Shown here one piece after another: positions 1 to 7,606 of a stretch of DNA of 36,076 bases. The notes under the pieces are model-generated. The model made no database searches. It saw only the letters and a list, made by a program, of their open reading frames with translations, and had not been told where the DNA came from. This DNA comes from Crocosphaera sp. (GTDB lineage: Bacteria; Cyanobacteriota; Cyanobacteriia; Cyanobacteriales; Microcystaceae): positions 1 through 36,076 of the forward strand of contig JASJEA010000015.1 in assembly GCA_030064935.1 (NCBI GenBank), given 5' to 3'. Position numbers and translations under genes: made by a program. Position 1 is the first letter of the stretch. The number at the start of each line of letters is the position of its first letter.

Positions 1-1
1 A

Positions 2-922
2 ATAAAATCTTTACCCCCCCCAGGAAAAGCCCCCTATGGTTACCGTAAAGGTAAAGAGAATTATATTATTGATCGTAGTACCGCACCTATTGTGAAAGAC
101 TTTTTTGAACAATTTTTATTATTTGGATCATTAAGGGGTGCAGTTAACTACTTAGGCAAAAGATATGGCAAAAAAATATCCGTTTCTACGGCAAGTCGTT
201 GGTTAAAAAGTTCCGTTTATCGGGGAGATACAAAATATAAAAATAATCAGATCATTTCTAACACTCATGTCCCCATTATTTCACGGGAAGAAGCCGCCCA
301 AATTGATCGTTTGTTAGGAAGAAACAGAAAATTATCCTCAAAAACAGCCAGTGCAAAACATTCCTTAGTTGGTTTGGTGAGTTGTCAAAAATGCCATCAA
401 ACCATGAGGATTAACCATGTAACCCAAAGAAACAAAAAAAGAGAATATATCTATATTCGTCCTCAAAACTGCCCCTTACAGCCCCAATGTAAAGCAATTT
501 CTTATCAAGAAGTTTTAGATAAAACTATTCAATATATTTGTGACAATTTTCCTAATAAAGTTAAGAGTTTTGATCCGAAAAAAATAGAAGCCTATAAAAA
601 CAATATTCAAATACAAATTAAAGAAAAATAGGATATTATTAAGCAATTATCCCCCTTAGTTGAATCCCAAATATTAGATGAAACAACTGCACAAATTAGA
701 CGCTATAATTTAAACATAGAAATCAGCGAATTACGAAGCAAAATCGAACAACTACCTCCAGAAAATCTAAAAAACATTGCCGAAGCCGTTTCCTTACCCA
801 GATTTTGGCATGACTTATCCGAAGCAGAAAGACGGTTTTACTTTCGAGAATTTATACATCAAATTTATCTCGACGCTATCTCTAAAGATAAATGGAACTT
901 AGAGATTACTTTTATTTTTTAA
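2..922 (+). pseudogene. Large serine recombinase (XisF-like), 3' part, interrupted by in-frame TAG
   Basis: The reading frame is already open at the left edge, so the N-terminal catalytic resolvase domain lies outside the window. The visible part starts in the recombinase domain (PGKAPYGYRKGK, then TASRWLKSSVYRGDTKY around 190-240), followed by a zinc beta-ribbon (SCQKCHQTM near 380-410 with the partner cysteines NCPLQPQC near 468-492) and a charged coiled-coil tail. A TAG at 629-631 interrupts the frame, but the same frame continues without another stop to TAA at 920-922, and this second part reads like the normal family C-terminus (FWHDLSEAERRFYFREFIHQI). One base change from CAG or AAG would explain the stop, so this is probably a recently inactivated gene. 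Large serine recombinases of this type excise developmental or mobile elements in cyanobacteria. Which element it served cannot be told from here. Confidence 0.8.
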
Positions 923-989
923 TCAAATGGAAAAATTTAAAATGATATTTATCAATCAGTAATGATATGGGGGAAGTTACAACACATTA

Positions 990-1010
990 GGACATAATAC
1001 TATTATGTCC
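990..1010. promoter_or_regulatory. Perfect inverted repeat upstream of the FGGY kinase gene
   Basis: GGACATAA and TTATGTCC form a perfect 8-bp inverted repeat around a 5-base centre (TACTA), ending 25 bases before the kinase ATG. It could be an operator for the kinase gene or the footprint of a small mobile element. A related word (TTAGGAC / GTCCTAA) flanks the palindromic repeat at 34395-34461. Function is not established. Confidence 0.4.
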
Positions 1011-1035
1011 CTAAAAATATAGTTTAATAGGTGTT

Positions 1036-2493
1036 ATGGCTCAAAATTCCTCCCCTAATCATACTTATTTAGCCTTCGATTTAGGTTCATCTAATAGTCG
1101 GGCCGTAGTGGGTTGGCTTTCAGGCGATCAGATACAGCTTGAAGTCGTACATCGGTTTATTACTCCCATCATTGACCAAAGTCGACCAACAAATGGAGGA
1201 GAAAGTCGAGCAACAAATGAAGAAGAAAGTGGACAACTATATTGGGATTTAGGAAAATTGTGGCAAGAACTACAAACAGGATTCTGTCGCACCCTTGAGT
1301 TTAATCCTAATCTTTGTAGCCTTTCAGTCGATTCATGGGGATTCGATTATGTTCCTTTGAATATTAGTGGCCAACGACTTCGTAATGCTTACTGCTACCG
1401 AAGTCCGAGAACAGAGGGCTTGGAAGGCCAGATATTCGAGACAATCAATGAATCTTTACTTTATGAAGTGACTGGCACCCAGTTTTTGCCATTTAACACC
1501 TTGTGTCAAGTTATCGCTGATAGGGAACAAACAAACAATCGTCTCATGATTGCCGATTATTTTAACTATCGTTTTGCTGGACGTGCTGTATCTGAAGTTT
1601 CCCTGGCGAGTACCACTGGGTTACTCAATGTTTACAATCGTACTTGGTCTACAGAAGTGATGAATCAGTTAGGAATCCCCACAGATAGTTGGCCTGAAAT
1701 TGTCCCGGATGGAACAATTATTGGTTCGGTGAACAATCATCCATCCGTTAGTGTCATTGCTAGTTGTTCCCATGATACCGCCTGTGCTGTCGCTGCCGTC
1801 CCTGTTGCTGAAAATAGTCCACCTTGGGCTTATTTAAGCTGTGGTAGTTGGTCATTACTGGGGATAGAACTTAACTCCCCCATTACCACTGAAACTGCCC
1901 GACAATATAACTTTACTAATGAAGTGGGTGTAGACGGGACTGTTCGATTTTTAACCAACTTAACTGGTTTATGGATTCTTCAACAATGTGAACTAGAATG
2001 GCCAGACTTAGGGGTAGGGGAGGATTTTGACTATGATACTTTACTCGAAGAAGCATCGGCCGCACCTCCCAATCCTGAAATTGTAATTGATTTCAACCAG
2101 CCGATTTTTCAGAGTCCAGGCAATATGATCCAAAAAATCCAGGATTATTGTCGTCAACATGGGATGCCTGTACCAGAAGAGCGGGGAGAAATAGTGCGAG
2201 CTATTTTATTTAGTTTAGCGTCGAGCTACAACATAGCCCTGCGTAATTTAGAAGAAATCATTGGCGAAGAAATTCAAATCTTACATATAGTAGGAGGGGG
2301 CGTGCGCAATCATTTACTATGTCAATTTGTAGCGGATGTTTGTCAGCGTACAGTTATCGCAGGTCCAACGGAAGCAACAACAATGGGAAATCTACTCATT
2401 CAAGCTCGAACAATGGGACATCTCCCGACGAACATTTCAATCCGTGATGTTGTTAGAAATAGCACTGACCTCGATATTTATCATCCTTCTTAG
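1036..2493 (+). CDS. rhaB: FGGY-family carbohydrate kinase, probable rhamnulokinase
   Basis: This protein of 485 residues has the usual length of a rhamnulokinase, which phosphorylates L-rhamnulose with ATP in the cytoplasm. The N-terminal FGGY domain opens with a phosphate-binding motif (AFDLGSSNSRAVVG, about residues 14-27) and contains SVDSWGFDYVPL near residues 96-107, with the likely catalytic aspartate. The C-terminal domain has ASCSHDTACAVAAVP, LSCGSWSLLG and the rhamnulokinase-like NFTNEVG followed by RFLTNLTGLWILQQC, then the adenosine-binding glycines HIVGGGVRN. An AGGTG stands a few bases before the ATG. Residues about 49-64 contain an imperfect duplication (SRPTNGGE / SRATNEEE) not expected in the family. 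No other rhamnose genes are adjacent, so the substrate is inferred from sequence character only; another FGGY sugar kinase is possible. Confidence 0.75.
   Translation: MAQNSSPNHTYLAFDLGSSNSRAVVGWLSGDQIQLEVVHRFITPIIDQSRPTNGGESRATNEEESGQLYWDLGKLWQELQTGFCRTLEFNPNLCSLSVDSWGFDYVPLNISGQRLRNAYCYRSPRTEGLEGQIFETINESLLYEVTGTQFLPFNTLCQVIADREQTNNRLMIADYFNYRFAGRAVSEVSLASTTGLLNVYNRTWSTEVMNQLGIPTDSWPEIVPDGTIIGSVNNHPSVSVIASCSHDTACAVAAVPVAENSPPWAYLSCGSWSLLGIELNSPITTETARQYNFTNEVGVDGTVRFLTNLTGLWILQQCELEWPDLGVGEDFDYDTLLEEASAAPPNPEIVIDFNQPIFQSPGNMIQKIQDYCRQHGMPVPEERGEIVRAILFSLASSYNIALRNLEEIIGEEIQILHIVGGGVRNHLLCQFVADVCQRTVIAGPTEATTMGNLLIQARTMGHLPTNISIRDVVRNSTDLDIYHPS
1181..1228 (+). repeat. 24-bp imperfect tandem duplication inside the kinase gene
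   Basis: Bases 1181-1204 and 1205-1228 are two adjacent 24-base copies with three mismatches. They keep the frame and encode SRPTNGGE and SRATNEEE in a probable surface loop before the conserved YWDLGKLW. Confidence 0.8.
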
Positions 2494-2575
2494 TAACATC
2501 AATTACCGTAATTTTGCTCAATTATCTTAAAAATGGATAGAGTAGGCTTGTTTTCTTGTCCGAGCTTCCCATCCT

Positions 2576-4066
2576 ATGAGTGAAATTTTTACAAAAAAAG
2601 TTTGGTTTTCTAACGTCAAAAATGATTTATTAGCAGGGGCCGTTGTTGCCCTAGCTCTTATTCCAGAAGCGATCGCCTTTTCTATTATTGCCGGCGTTGA
2701 CCCCAAAGTGGGCTTATACGCCTCCTTTTGTATTGCCATTATCACCGCCATTATTGGGGGCCGCCCCGGCATGATTTCCGCCGCCACAGGGGCAATGGCC
2801 TTATTGATGACAACCTTAGTCAAAGATAACCCCGACAACGGCTTACAATATCTCTTCGCTACCACCATTCTCACAGGAATTTTACAACTTGTTTGGGGCT
2901 CGATCAAACTGGGAAACCAGATGCGCTTTGTTCCTAGGGCCGTAATGATTGGCTTTGTCAACGCCTTAGCGATCCTGATTTTCCAAGCACAACTCCCCCA
3001 ATTCCAAGATGCCCCGTTCTTAGTTTATCTCATGGTTGCAGTGGGATTAGGCATTATTTACGGCTTACCTCGACTTACCACCCTCATCCCCTCCCCCTTG
3101 GTTGCCATTATCATCATCACAGCCGCTTCTTGGATAGGAGGGTTAGAAGTACGTACCGTTGGGGATGAAGGAGCATTACCCACCAGTTTACCCATCTTTT
3201 CTCTTCCCCAAGTTCCCTTCAATTCTCAAACCTTAGAAATCATTCTACCCTATGCCCTCGCCCTTTCCTTAGTGGGCTTACTCGAATCCTTTTTAACCGC
3301 CAACGTCATCGATGACTTAACCGATACCTCCAGCAACAAAAACCAAGAAGCCCTAGCTCAAGGAACCGCCAACATTATCACTGGCTTCTTTGGCGGCATG
3401 GCTGGATGTGCCATGATTGGTCAATCAGTGATTAATATTCGTTCTGGAGGGCGGGCCAGACTTTCCACCCTCAGTGCCGGTATTTTCTTGTTTATTTTTA
3501 TTCTTGTCTTTGGCAAATGGGTAGAACAGATACCGATGGCTGCGTTAGTAGCTGTAATGATTATGGTTTCCATTAGTACCTTTAGTTGGGGTTCGTTGAC
3601 GAATATTCGCAAAGTCCCCAAAAACGAAACAGCCGTGATGATTACCACAGTGCTAATCACCGTTGTAACCCATAATTTGGCCATTGGGGTATTAATTGGT
3701 GTTGCCATGAGTGCCCTCTTCTTTAGTCGGAAAATCGCTAATTTAATTCACGTTGATTCTTACTTGAAAGAAGAAGACAAAGAACGAATTTATGGCATTA
3801 ATGGACAAGTATTTTTTGTCTCTGTCGACAGCTTTTTAAGTGCCTTTGATTTTCGTGAAAAATTAGAACGAGTGACCGTTGATTTAACTCATGCTCATCT
3901 CTGGGATCACTCGGCTGTAGATGCAGTGGATAAAGTAGTCTTAAGGTTTCGTAAACGAGGGGTAGAAGTGAAATTAATCGGATTAAACGAAGCCAGTGCC
4001 ACCCTGTTAGAAAAACTAGCCACCCATGATGATCCCGATGCTTTGAAGAACATGGGAGGCCATTAA
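2576..4066 (+). CDS. SulP-family anion transporter with C-terminal STAS domain
   Basis: A polytopic inner-membrane protein of 496 residues. It begins with the SulP signature ([32 protein letters not shown], about residues 17-44, quoted here in two parts: [17 protein letters not shown] and [15 protein letters not shown]) and contains 10 or more hydrophobic segments up to about residue 380. A short cytoplasmic STAS domain follows (about 405-485), with [18 protein letters not shown] as the conserved loop and helix. SulP proteins move sulfate, bicarbonate or other anions, often with Na+ or H+. Cyanobacterial BicA is a family member, but this protein looks closer to the bacterial YbaR-type branch than to BicA, so the substrate is open. 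It lies 82 bases after the kinase gene on the same strand and may share its transcript. No clear Shine-Dalgarno precedes the ATG. Confidence 0.85.
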   Translation: MSEIFTKKVWFSNVKNDLLAGAVVALALIPEAIAFSIIAGVDPKVGLYASFCIAIITAIIGGRPGMISAATGAMALLMTTLVKDNPDNGLQYLFATTILTGILQLVWGSIKLGNQMRFVPRAVMIGFVNALAILIFQAQLPQFQDAPFLVYLMVAVGLGIIYGLPRLTTLIPSPLVAIIIITAASWIGGLEVRTVGDEGALPTSLPIFSLPQVPFNSQTLEIILPYALALSLVGLLESFLTANVIDDLTDTSSNKNQEALAQGTANIITGFFGGMAGCAMIGQSVINIRSGGRARLSTLSAGIFLFIFILVFGKWVEQIPMAALVAVMIMVSISTFSWGSLTNIRKVPKNETAVMITTVLITVVTHNLAIGVLIGVAMSALFFSRKIANLIHVDSYLKEEDKERIYGINGQVFFVSVDSFLSAFDFREKLERVTVDLTHAHLWDHSAVDAVDKVVLRFRKRGVEVKLIGLNEASATLLEKLATHDDPDALKNMGGH

Positions 4067-4102
4067 GAATCAAGAAATATAAAAATTTGCGCATTCTACA
4101 TT

Positions 4103-4450
4103 CTAAGCACTGTACTTCCACTGCTCAGTTTTTTGTTTCACCTTTTCTAATTGATAAGAGAGTAATTCCCTAATATCTCCGTAATTTTCTAATTCAGTTA
4201 AATGGGCTTTTCCTTGTAATAATTGACCATTTTGTTTGAGATTTTCTAATCTTTGAGTCGTTTTGCTAATAATGCGATTCGCTAAAACAACTTTTTCTGA
4301 GAGTGGGGTTTCCTTTCCAGAAACCACCAGAGGACTATCTAATAAATGAATGACTTGTTTAATCTCTTTTAAACACAAAGCCAACTGCTCTTGGTACTCA
4401 TTAAGAATGGCCTCAAGAGTTCCATTGTCTTCCCATGATATATTGTTCAT
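4103..4450 (-). CDS. Small conserved-looking protein of unknown function
   Basis: This 115-residue protein is not recognised as a named family. It is acidic to neutral, mostly helical in character, with repeated Leu/Lys/Glu heptads (LEAILNEYQEQLALCLKEIK, and later LLSYQLEKVKQKTEQ), which suggests a small coiled-coil protein. There is no signal peptide or membrane segment. An AGGA lies about 15-20 bases upstream of the ATG on the coding strand. It converges with the SulP gene, leaving a 36-base gap with no obvious terminator. Coding is supported by the balanced composition and the lack of a competing frame. Confidence 0.6.
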   Translation of the reverse strand: MNNISWEDNGTLEAILNEYQEQLALCLKEIKQVIHLLDSPLVVSGKETPLSEKVVLANRIISKTTQRLENLKQNGQLLQGKAHLTELENYGDIRELLSYQLEKVKQKTEQWKYSA

Positions 4451-4566
4451 AAAATGTAATTATCAATTCCTACAAAATAATTGGCTTTGATAATAACATC
4501 ACTTTTTGGTAAGTACACAAGCTTTTAGATATTTTTAAGAATTTATTAGGAAAAAATAGAAAAAAC

Positions 4567-5040
4567 CTAAATCATGCTGTACTTAATTGGCTCGACAGAG
4601 GATAAAGTTTCGATCCAAACAGTAGCTCCAAAACACTTAGGCACATCAGGACGATAAACAAGACGACACGGGCCATTAATCTTGATTTCGTGGGCATATA
4701 TGTTCTCTTTATAGTTTTTTGTAGAAAGAACAGGGTCAAGCTTAGCTATATCTGCTTTATTTTTCACTAATTGAGGATTTTCTTGCATTAAATCATGATT
4801 TTTGTGAATCATATTGCGATTAACATGAATAATGTTCTTAGCTGGAACTTGCTTCTTTGTCCATTGTGGTTTACGGCCTCGTTGACGTTTAGCAATCACA
4901 GGAACACCATTGTATAACGGGATGAGCCACATTTTTCCTGCTTTATAAGCCCCTTCAACCCTTCCCTCTTGAAGTAGTACACGGAGTCTAGAAGCAGAAA
5001 TTCCCAGGCGTTTTGCAGCTTCAGTGGTGCCAACAAACAT
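4567..5040 (-). CDS. Helix-turn-helix DNA-binding protein (MerR/excisionase-like N-terminus)
   Basis: The start at 5040 (MFVGTTEAAKRLGIS) is preferred over an in-frame ATG 90 bases upstream, because the helix-turn-helix begins right at this methionine and GGGAA lies just upstream of it on the coding strand. The protein has 157 residues. Residues 2-45 look like an excisionase/MerR-type winged helix (TTEAAKRLGISASRLRVLLQEGRVEGAYKAGK, here in parts: TTEAAKRLGIS, RLRVLLQEGRV, AYKAGKMWLIP). A basic linker (KRQRGRKPQWTKKQ) follows, and the C-terminal 60 residues are not recognised. It is transcribed divergently from the phototaxis cluster, whose first codon is about 120 bases away, so it might regulate that cluster or itself. 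This is inference from position only. Confidence 0.7.
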   Translation of the reverse strand: MFVGTTEAAKRLGISASRLRVLLQEGRVEGAYKAGKMWLIPLYNGVPVIAKRQRGRKPQWTKKQVPAKNIIHVNRNMIHKNHDLMQENPQLVKNKADIAKLDPVLSTKNYKENIYAHEIKINGPCRLVYRPDVPKCFGATVWIETLSSVEPIKYSMI

Positions 5041-5161
5041 TAGTCTTATTTCCCTTTTTGTATTATTGCGATAGTACCATAATACATTAATCATAGGATA
5101 GAGGCTATGTGAGATGTTACTTTTAGTCAACCTCTAGGCAGTCATCTCCAGAGTTTCCCCC

Positions 5162-6439
5162 ATGTTATTTTTCGACGAATTCAGGGAATCCTATAACTGT
5201 AACACTGTGATAAGTCACTTTATCGAAGATGCAATGATGACAGCCTCCTATCCATCTCAAAACCCCATTTCCATACCAGAATTTACAGCCTCAAGGCAAG
5301 CCGGATTTTTTGATACCCTCAAACAGCCCAGATTTAGCGGCCAATTGATTCTCAGTAATCCTAAAGGCGAACAATGGTTTTTTTATCTGTACTTAGGGCG
5401 TATTATGTATGCGACAGGGGGTTCCCATCCCGTAAGACGCTGGCGACGACACATTGCCCGTTATTTACCCGAAATTGCCTCCCAACTGTCCTCCCTACAA
5501 CTGGATCTAGCCAGCTTAGGGAATCAAGACTTCCGTTTATGTTGGGAATATCAACTCCTGTGCTTATGGGTAGAACAACAGAAAATCAGTCGAGAACAAG
5601 CTGCGAGAATGATTCGTTCCATAATTGTCGAAGCTCTCTTCGACATTACCCAAACTATGGAAGTCACCTGTGAACTTCGGCAAGATAACTTACTGTCCAC
5701 ACGCTTAGTGTTAATCGATGCCGATCAATTAATCAACGAAGCACAGAAACAATGGCACGCTTGGCAAGGAGCAAAAGTCGCCGATCGCTCCCCCAACTCA
5801 GCCCCCATTATTCGACAGGCCGACGAATTACAACAGCGTACCTCTCCCCAAGTTTATCAAACCCTAAAACAACTTCTAGACGGCAATCAAACCTTACGGG
5901 ATTTATCCGTCCGCATGAAACGAGATGTGGTAACAGTTACCAGTTCCCTACTCCCTTATGTGCAAATGGGGTTAGTAGAATTAATCACCATCGAAGACCT
6001 ATCCCCTCCCGTTTCCGTTCCCCCTCCAACCACCTCCGTCACCAGCAGCGAACCCACCTTAGGTCCTTTAGTTGCCTGCGTAGACGATAGTCCCTTGATG
6101 TGTCAAACCCTAGAGAAAATTCTCACTGGAGCCAATTATCAATTTTTAGGCATTAACGATCCCCTCAGAGCGATCGCTATTTTATTAGCCCGTAAACCCG
6201 CCATTATTTTCTTAGACTTGGTGATGCCCAATGCCAACGGCTACGAAATTTGTGGACAGTTGCGAAAACTTTCTTTTTTTCGCAACACCCCCATTATCAT
6301 TCTGACCGGTAACGACGGCATAGTGGATCGGGTGCGGGCGAAAATGGTAGGCTCGACAGATTTTATGAGTAAACCGGTGAATCCTGAATTAGTTTTAAGT
6401 GCTATTCGCAAACATCTCAAACAAGAAACAATCGCTTAA
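5162..6439 (+). CDS. pixG: PatA-type response regulator (PATAN/DUF4388 + REC), first gene of the phototaxis cluster
   Basis: This 425-residue protein has a PATAN (DUF4388-type) N-terminal domain (SIPEFTASRQAGFFDTLKQ, about residues 37-55, with FSGQLILSNPKGEQWFFYLY next) and a C-terminal receiver domain (about 302-421). The receiver has the acidic pair D308/D309, phospho-acceptor D352 in IIFLDLVMP, T382 and K404 in FMSKPV. Synechocystis PixG/PatA-type proteins act downstream of the CheA kinase to control type IV pilus motility. It is followed by pixH, as in known pix/tax clusters. The start is uncertain: ATGs at 5234 and 5237 lie closer to the conserved region, and a TATAAC at about 5192-5197 would fit a promoter that favours those later starts. 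Confidence 0.88.
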   Translation: MLFFDEFRESYNCNTVISHFIEDAMMTASYPSQNPISIPEFTASRQAGFFDTLKQPRFSGQLILSNPKGEQWFFYLYLGRIMYATGGSHPVRRWRRHIARYLPEIASQLSSLQLDLASLGNQDFRLCWEYQLLCLWVEQQKISREQAARMIRSIIVEALFDITQTMEVTCELRQDNLLSTRLVLIDADQLINEAQKQWHAWQGAKVADRSPNSAPIIRQADELQQRTSPQVYQTLKQLLDGNQTLRDLSVRMKRDVVTVTSSLLPYVQMGLVELITIEDLSPPVSVPPPTTSVTSSEPTLGPLVACVDDSPLMCQTLEKILTGANYQFLGINDPLRAIAILLARKPAIIFLDLVMPNANGYEICGQLRKLSFFRNTPIIILTGNDGIVDRVRAKMVGSTDFMSKPVNPELVLSAIRKHLKQETIA

Positions 6440-6555
6440 GCTTAATCCTTCTTTGTCAGAAAAAGTGTTAGTTTCCTGAAAACTCAGGGAATTCTAAAAC
6501 TATAGCACCCTTAATTTAATCACTGAATTAACTATTAACTGAGGTAAAAATACTT

Positions 6556-6918
6556 ATGGGAACTGCCCTCGTAATCGAAGATTCTTTAACCGAAAGAAAA
6601 ATCATTACTCAATACTTAGAACTTGCAGGAATGAAAGCCAGCATTGCCTCGAGTGGAGAAGAAGGACTCGAAAAACTGAACCAAGCTATTCCGGACTTGA
6701 TTGTTTTAGATGTGGTTTTACCCGGACTAAGTGGGTTTGAAATTTGTCGCGTCATTAAAGCAGAAGAAAGGACCCATCAAATTCCCGTCATTATTTGTTC
6801 CACCAAAGACACCGACATGGATAAATTTTGGGGCAAACGACAAGGGGCAGATGCTTATATCCCCAAACCCATCGATCAAGATACCTTTCTGAGTACCATC
6901 AAACAACTCGTTCCCTAA
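6556..6918 (+). CDS. pixH: CheY-like single-domain response regulator
   Basis: A stand-alone receiver of 120 residues. The acid pair is E8/D9 (VIEDS), the phospho-acceptor is D52 (LIVLDVVLPG), the switch residue lies in IICSTK (about 80-84), and the conserved lysine is K104 (YIPKPI). It is most similar to PilH/PixH/TaxY-type regulators. By family knowledge it receives phosphate from the cluster CheA (PixL) and modulates pilus-driven phototaxis in the cytoplasm. It lies 116 bases after pixG and 25 bases before pixI. The gap before it has a weak inverted repeat (TTCCTGA and TCAGGGAA around 6473-6491) with no T-tract. Confidence 0.9.
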   Translation: MGTALVIEDSLTERKIITQYLELAGMKASIASSGEEGLEKLNQAIPDLIVLDVVLPGLSGFEICRVIKAEERTHQIPVIICSTKDTDMDKFWGKRQGADAYIPKPIDQDTFLSTIKQLVP

Positions 6919-6943
6919 GCAACATTGTCAGGAGTCCTCCATT

Positions 6944-7498
6944 GTGGTTGAAAATGAAATTTCCCAAAACAACCTAGTAACAACCCCCCTAGAAACCCAA
7001 GAACATCAACAATTAGAACAATTTTTGCGATTCCACTTAGTTCCAGAAACCACCCTATTATTATCCGTGGCCCAACTGACAGAGGTGATCACCATTCCCC
7101 TCGGTCAAATTGTGCCCATTCCCCAAATGCCCTCTTGGGTAATGGGGGTTTATAACTGGCGAGGAGAAATTCTCTGGATGATTGATTTGGGAGCATTATT
7201 GGGGTTAACGCCTTGGCATCAACAGTCCCAAGTCACCCCCATTTATCGAACCATGGTCTTACATTCAGGGGGCTATAACAAAGGGACAGCTAAAGCCCAT
7301 CGTCAACATTTAGGGGCTGTGGTCAATGGAGTTGATGATATTGAATGGTGTAACCCCAATGAGATTCAATCCCCCCCTGGATCAGCGATTACACCGAGTT
7401 TAGCCCCTTTTCTACGAGGATATTGGTTGCCACCCCAAGGGGAGATGTTGGTGGTACTCGATGGAGAAGCAATTCTGGCTGCCATGCCCAAACCCTAA
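6944..7498 (+). CDS. pixI: CheW-like adaptor protein
   Basis: A CheW-domain protein of 184 residues, starting with GTG. AGGAG about nine bases upstream supports this start, and no in-frame ATG is near. The CheW fold covers about residues 25-180 (ETTLLLSVAQLTEVITIPLGQIVPIPQMP, in parts: LLLSVAQLTEVITIP and IVPIPQMPSWVMGVYNWRG, then ILWMIDLGALLGL). CheW proteins couple MCP receptors to the CheA kinase at the membrane. Its place between the CheY and the first receptor matches pix/tax operons of other cyanobacteria. Confidence 0.9.
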   Translation: MVENEISQNNLVTTPLETQEHQQLEQFLRFHLVPETTLLLSVAQLTEVITIPLGQIVPIPQMPSWVMGVYNWRGEILWMIDLGALLGLTPWHQQSQVTPIYRTMVLHSGGYNKGTAKAHRQHLGAVVNGVDDIEWCNPNEIQSPPGSAITPSLAPFLRGYWLPPQGEMLVVLDGEAILAAMPKP

Positions 7499-7527
7499 AT
7501 ATCAAAGATATTAAGACCCTTTGATAT
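7499..7527 (+). other. Hairpin in the pixI-pixJ1 gap
   Basis: ATATCAAAG (7499-7507) and CTTTGATAT (7519-7527) form a perfect 9-bp stem with an 11-base loop directly after the pixI stop. No T-tract follows, so it is not a classical terminator. It could be a transcript-processing or attenuation point between the small regulators and the large receptors. Confidence 0.45.
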
Positions 7528-7606
7528 AACTTAATTTTCTAAATTGTAAGCCTTTATTCCCTTATACAAAATACCCGTTTATTGAAATTCATTTGAGGTT
7601 AATCTA

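Noticed and set aside
629-631. Programmed stop-codon readthrough or TAG recoding
   Set aside because: Nothing nearby suggests recoding, and all other genes use TAG normally as a stop (for example 35946-35948 and 33325-33327). A point mutation is simpler.
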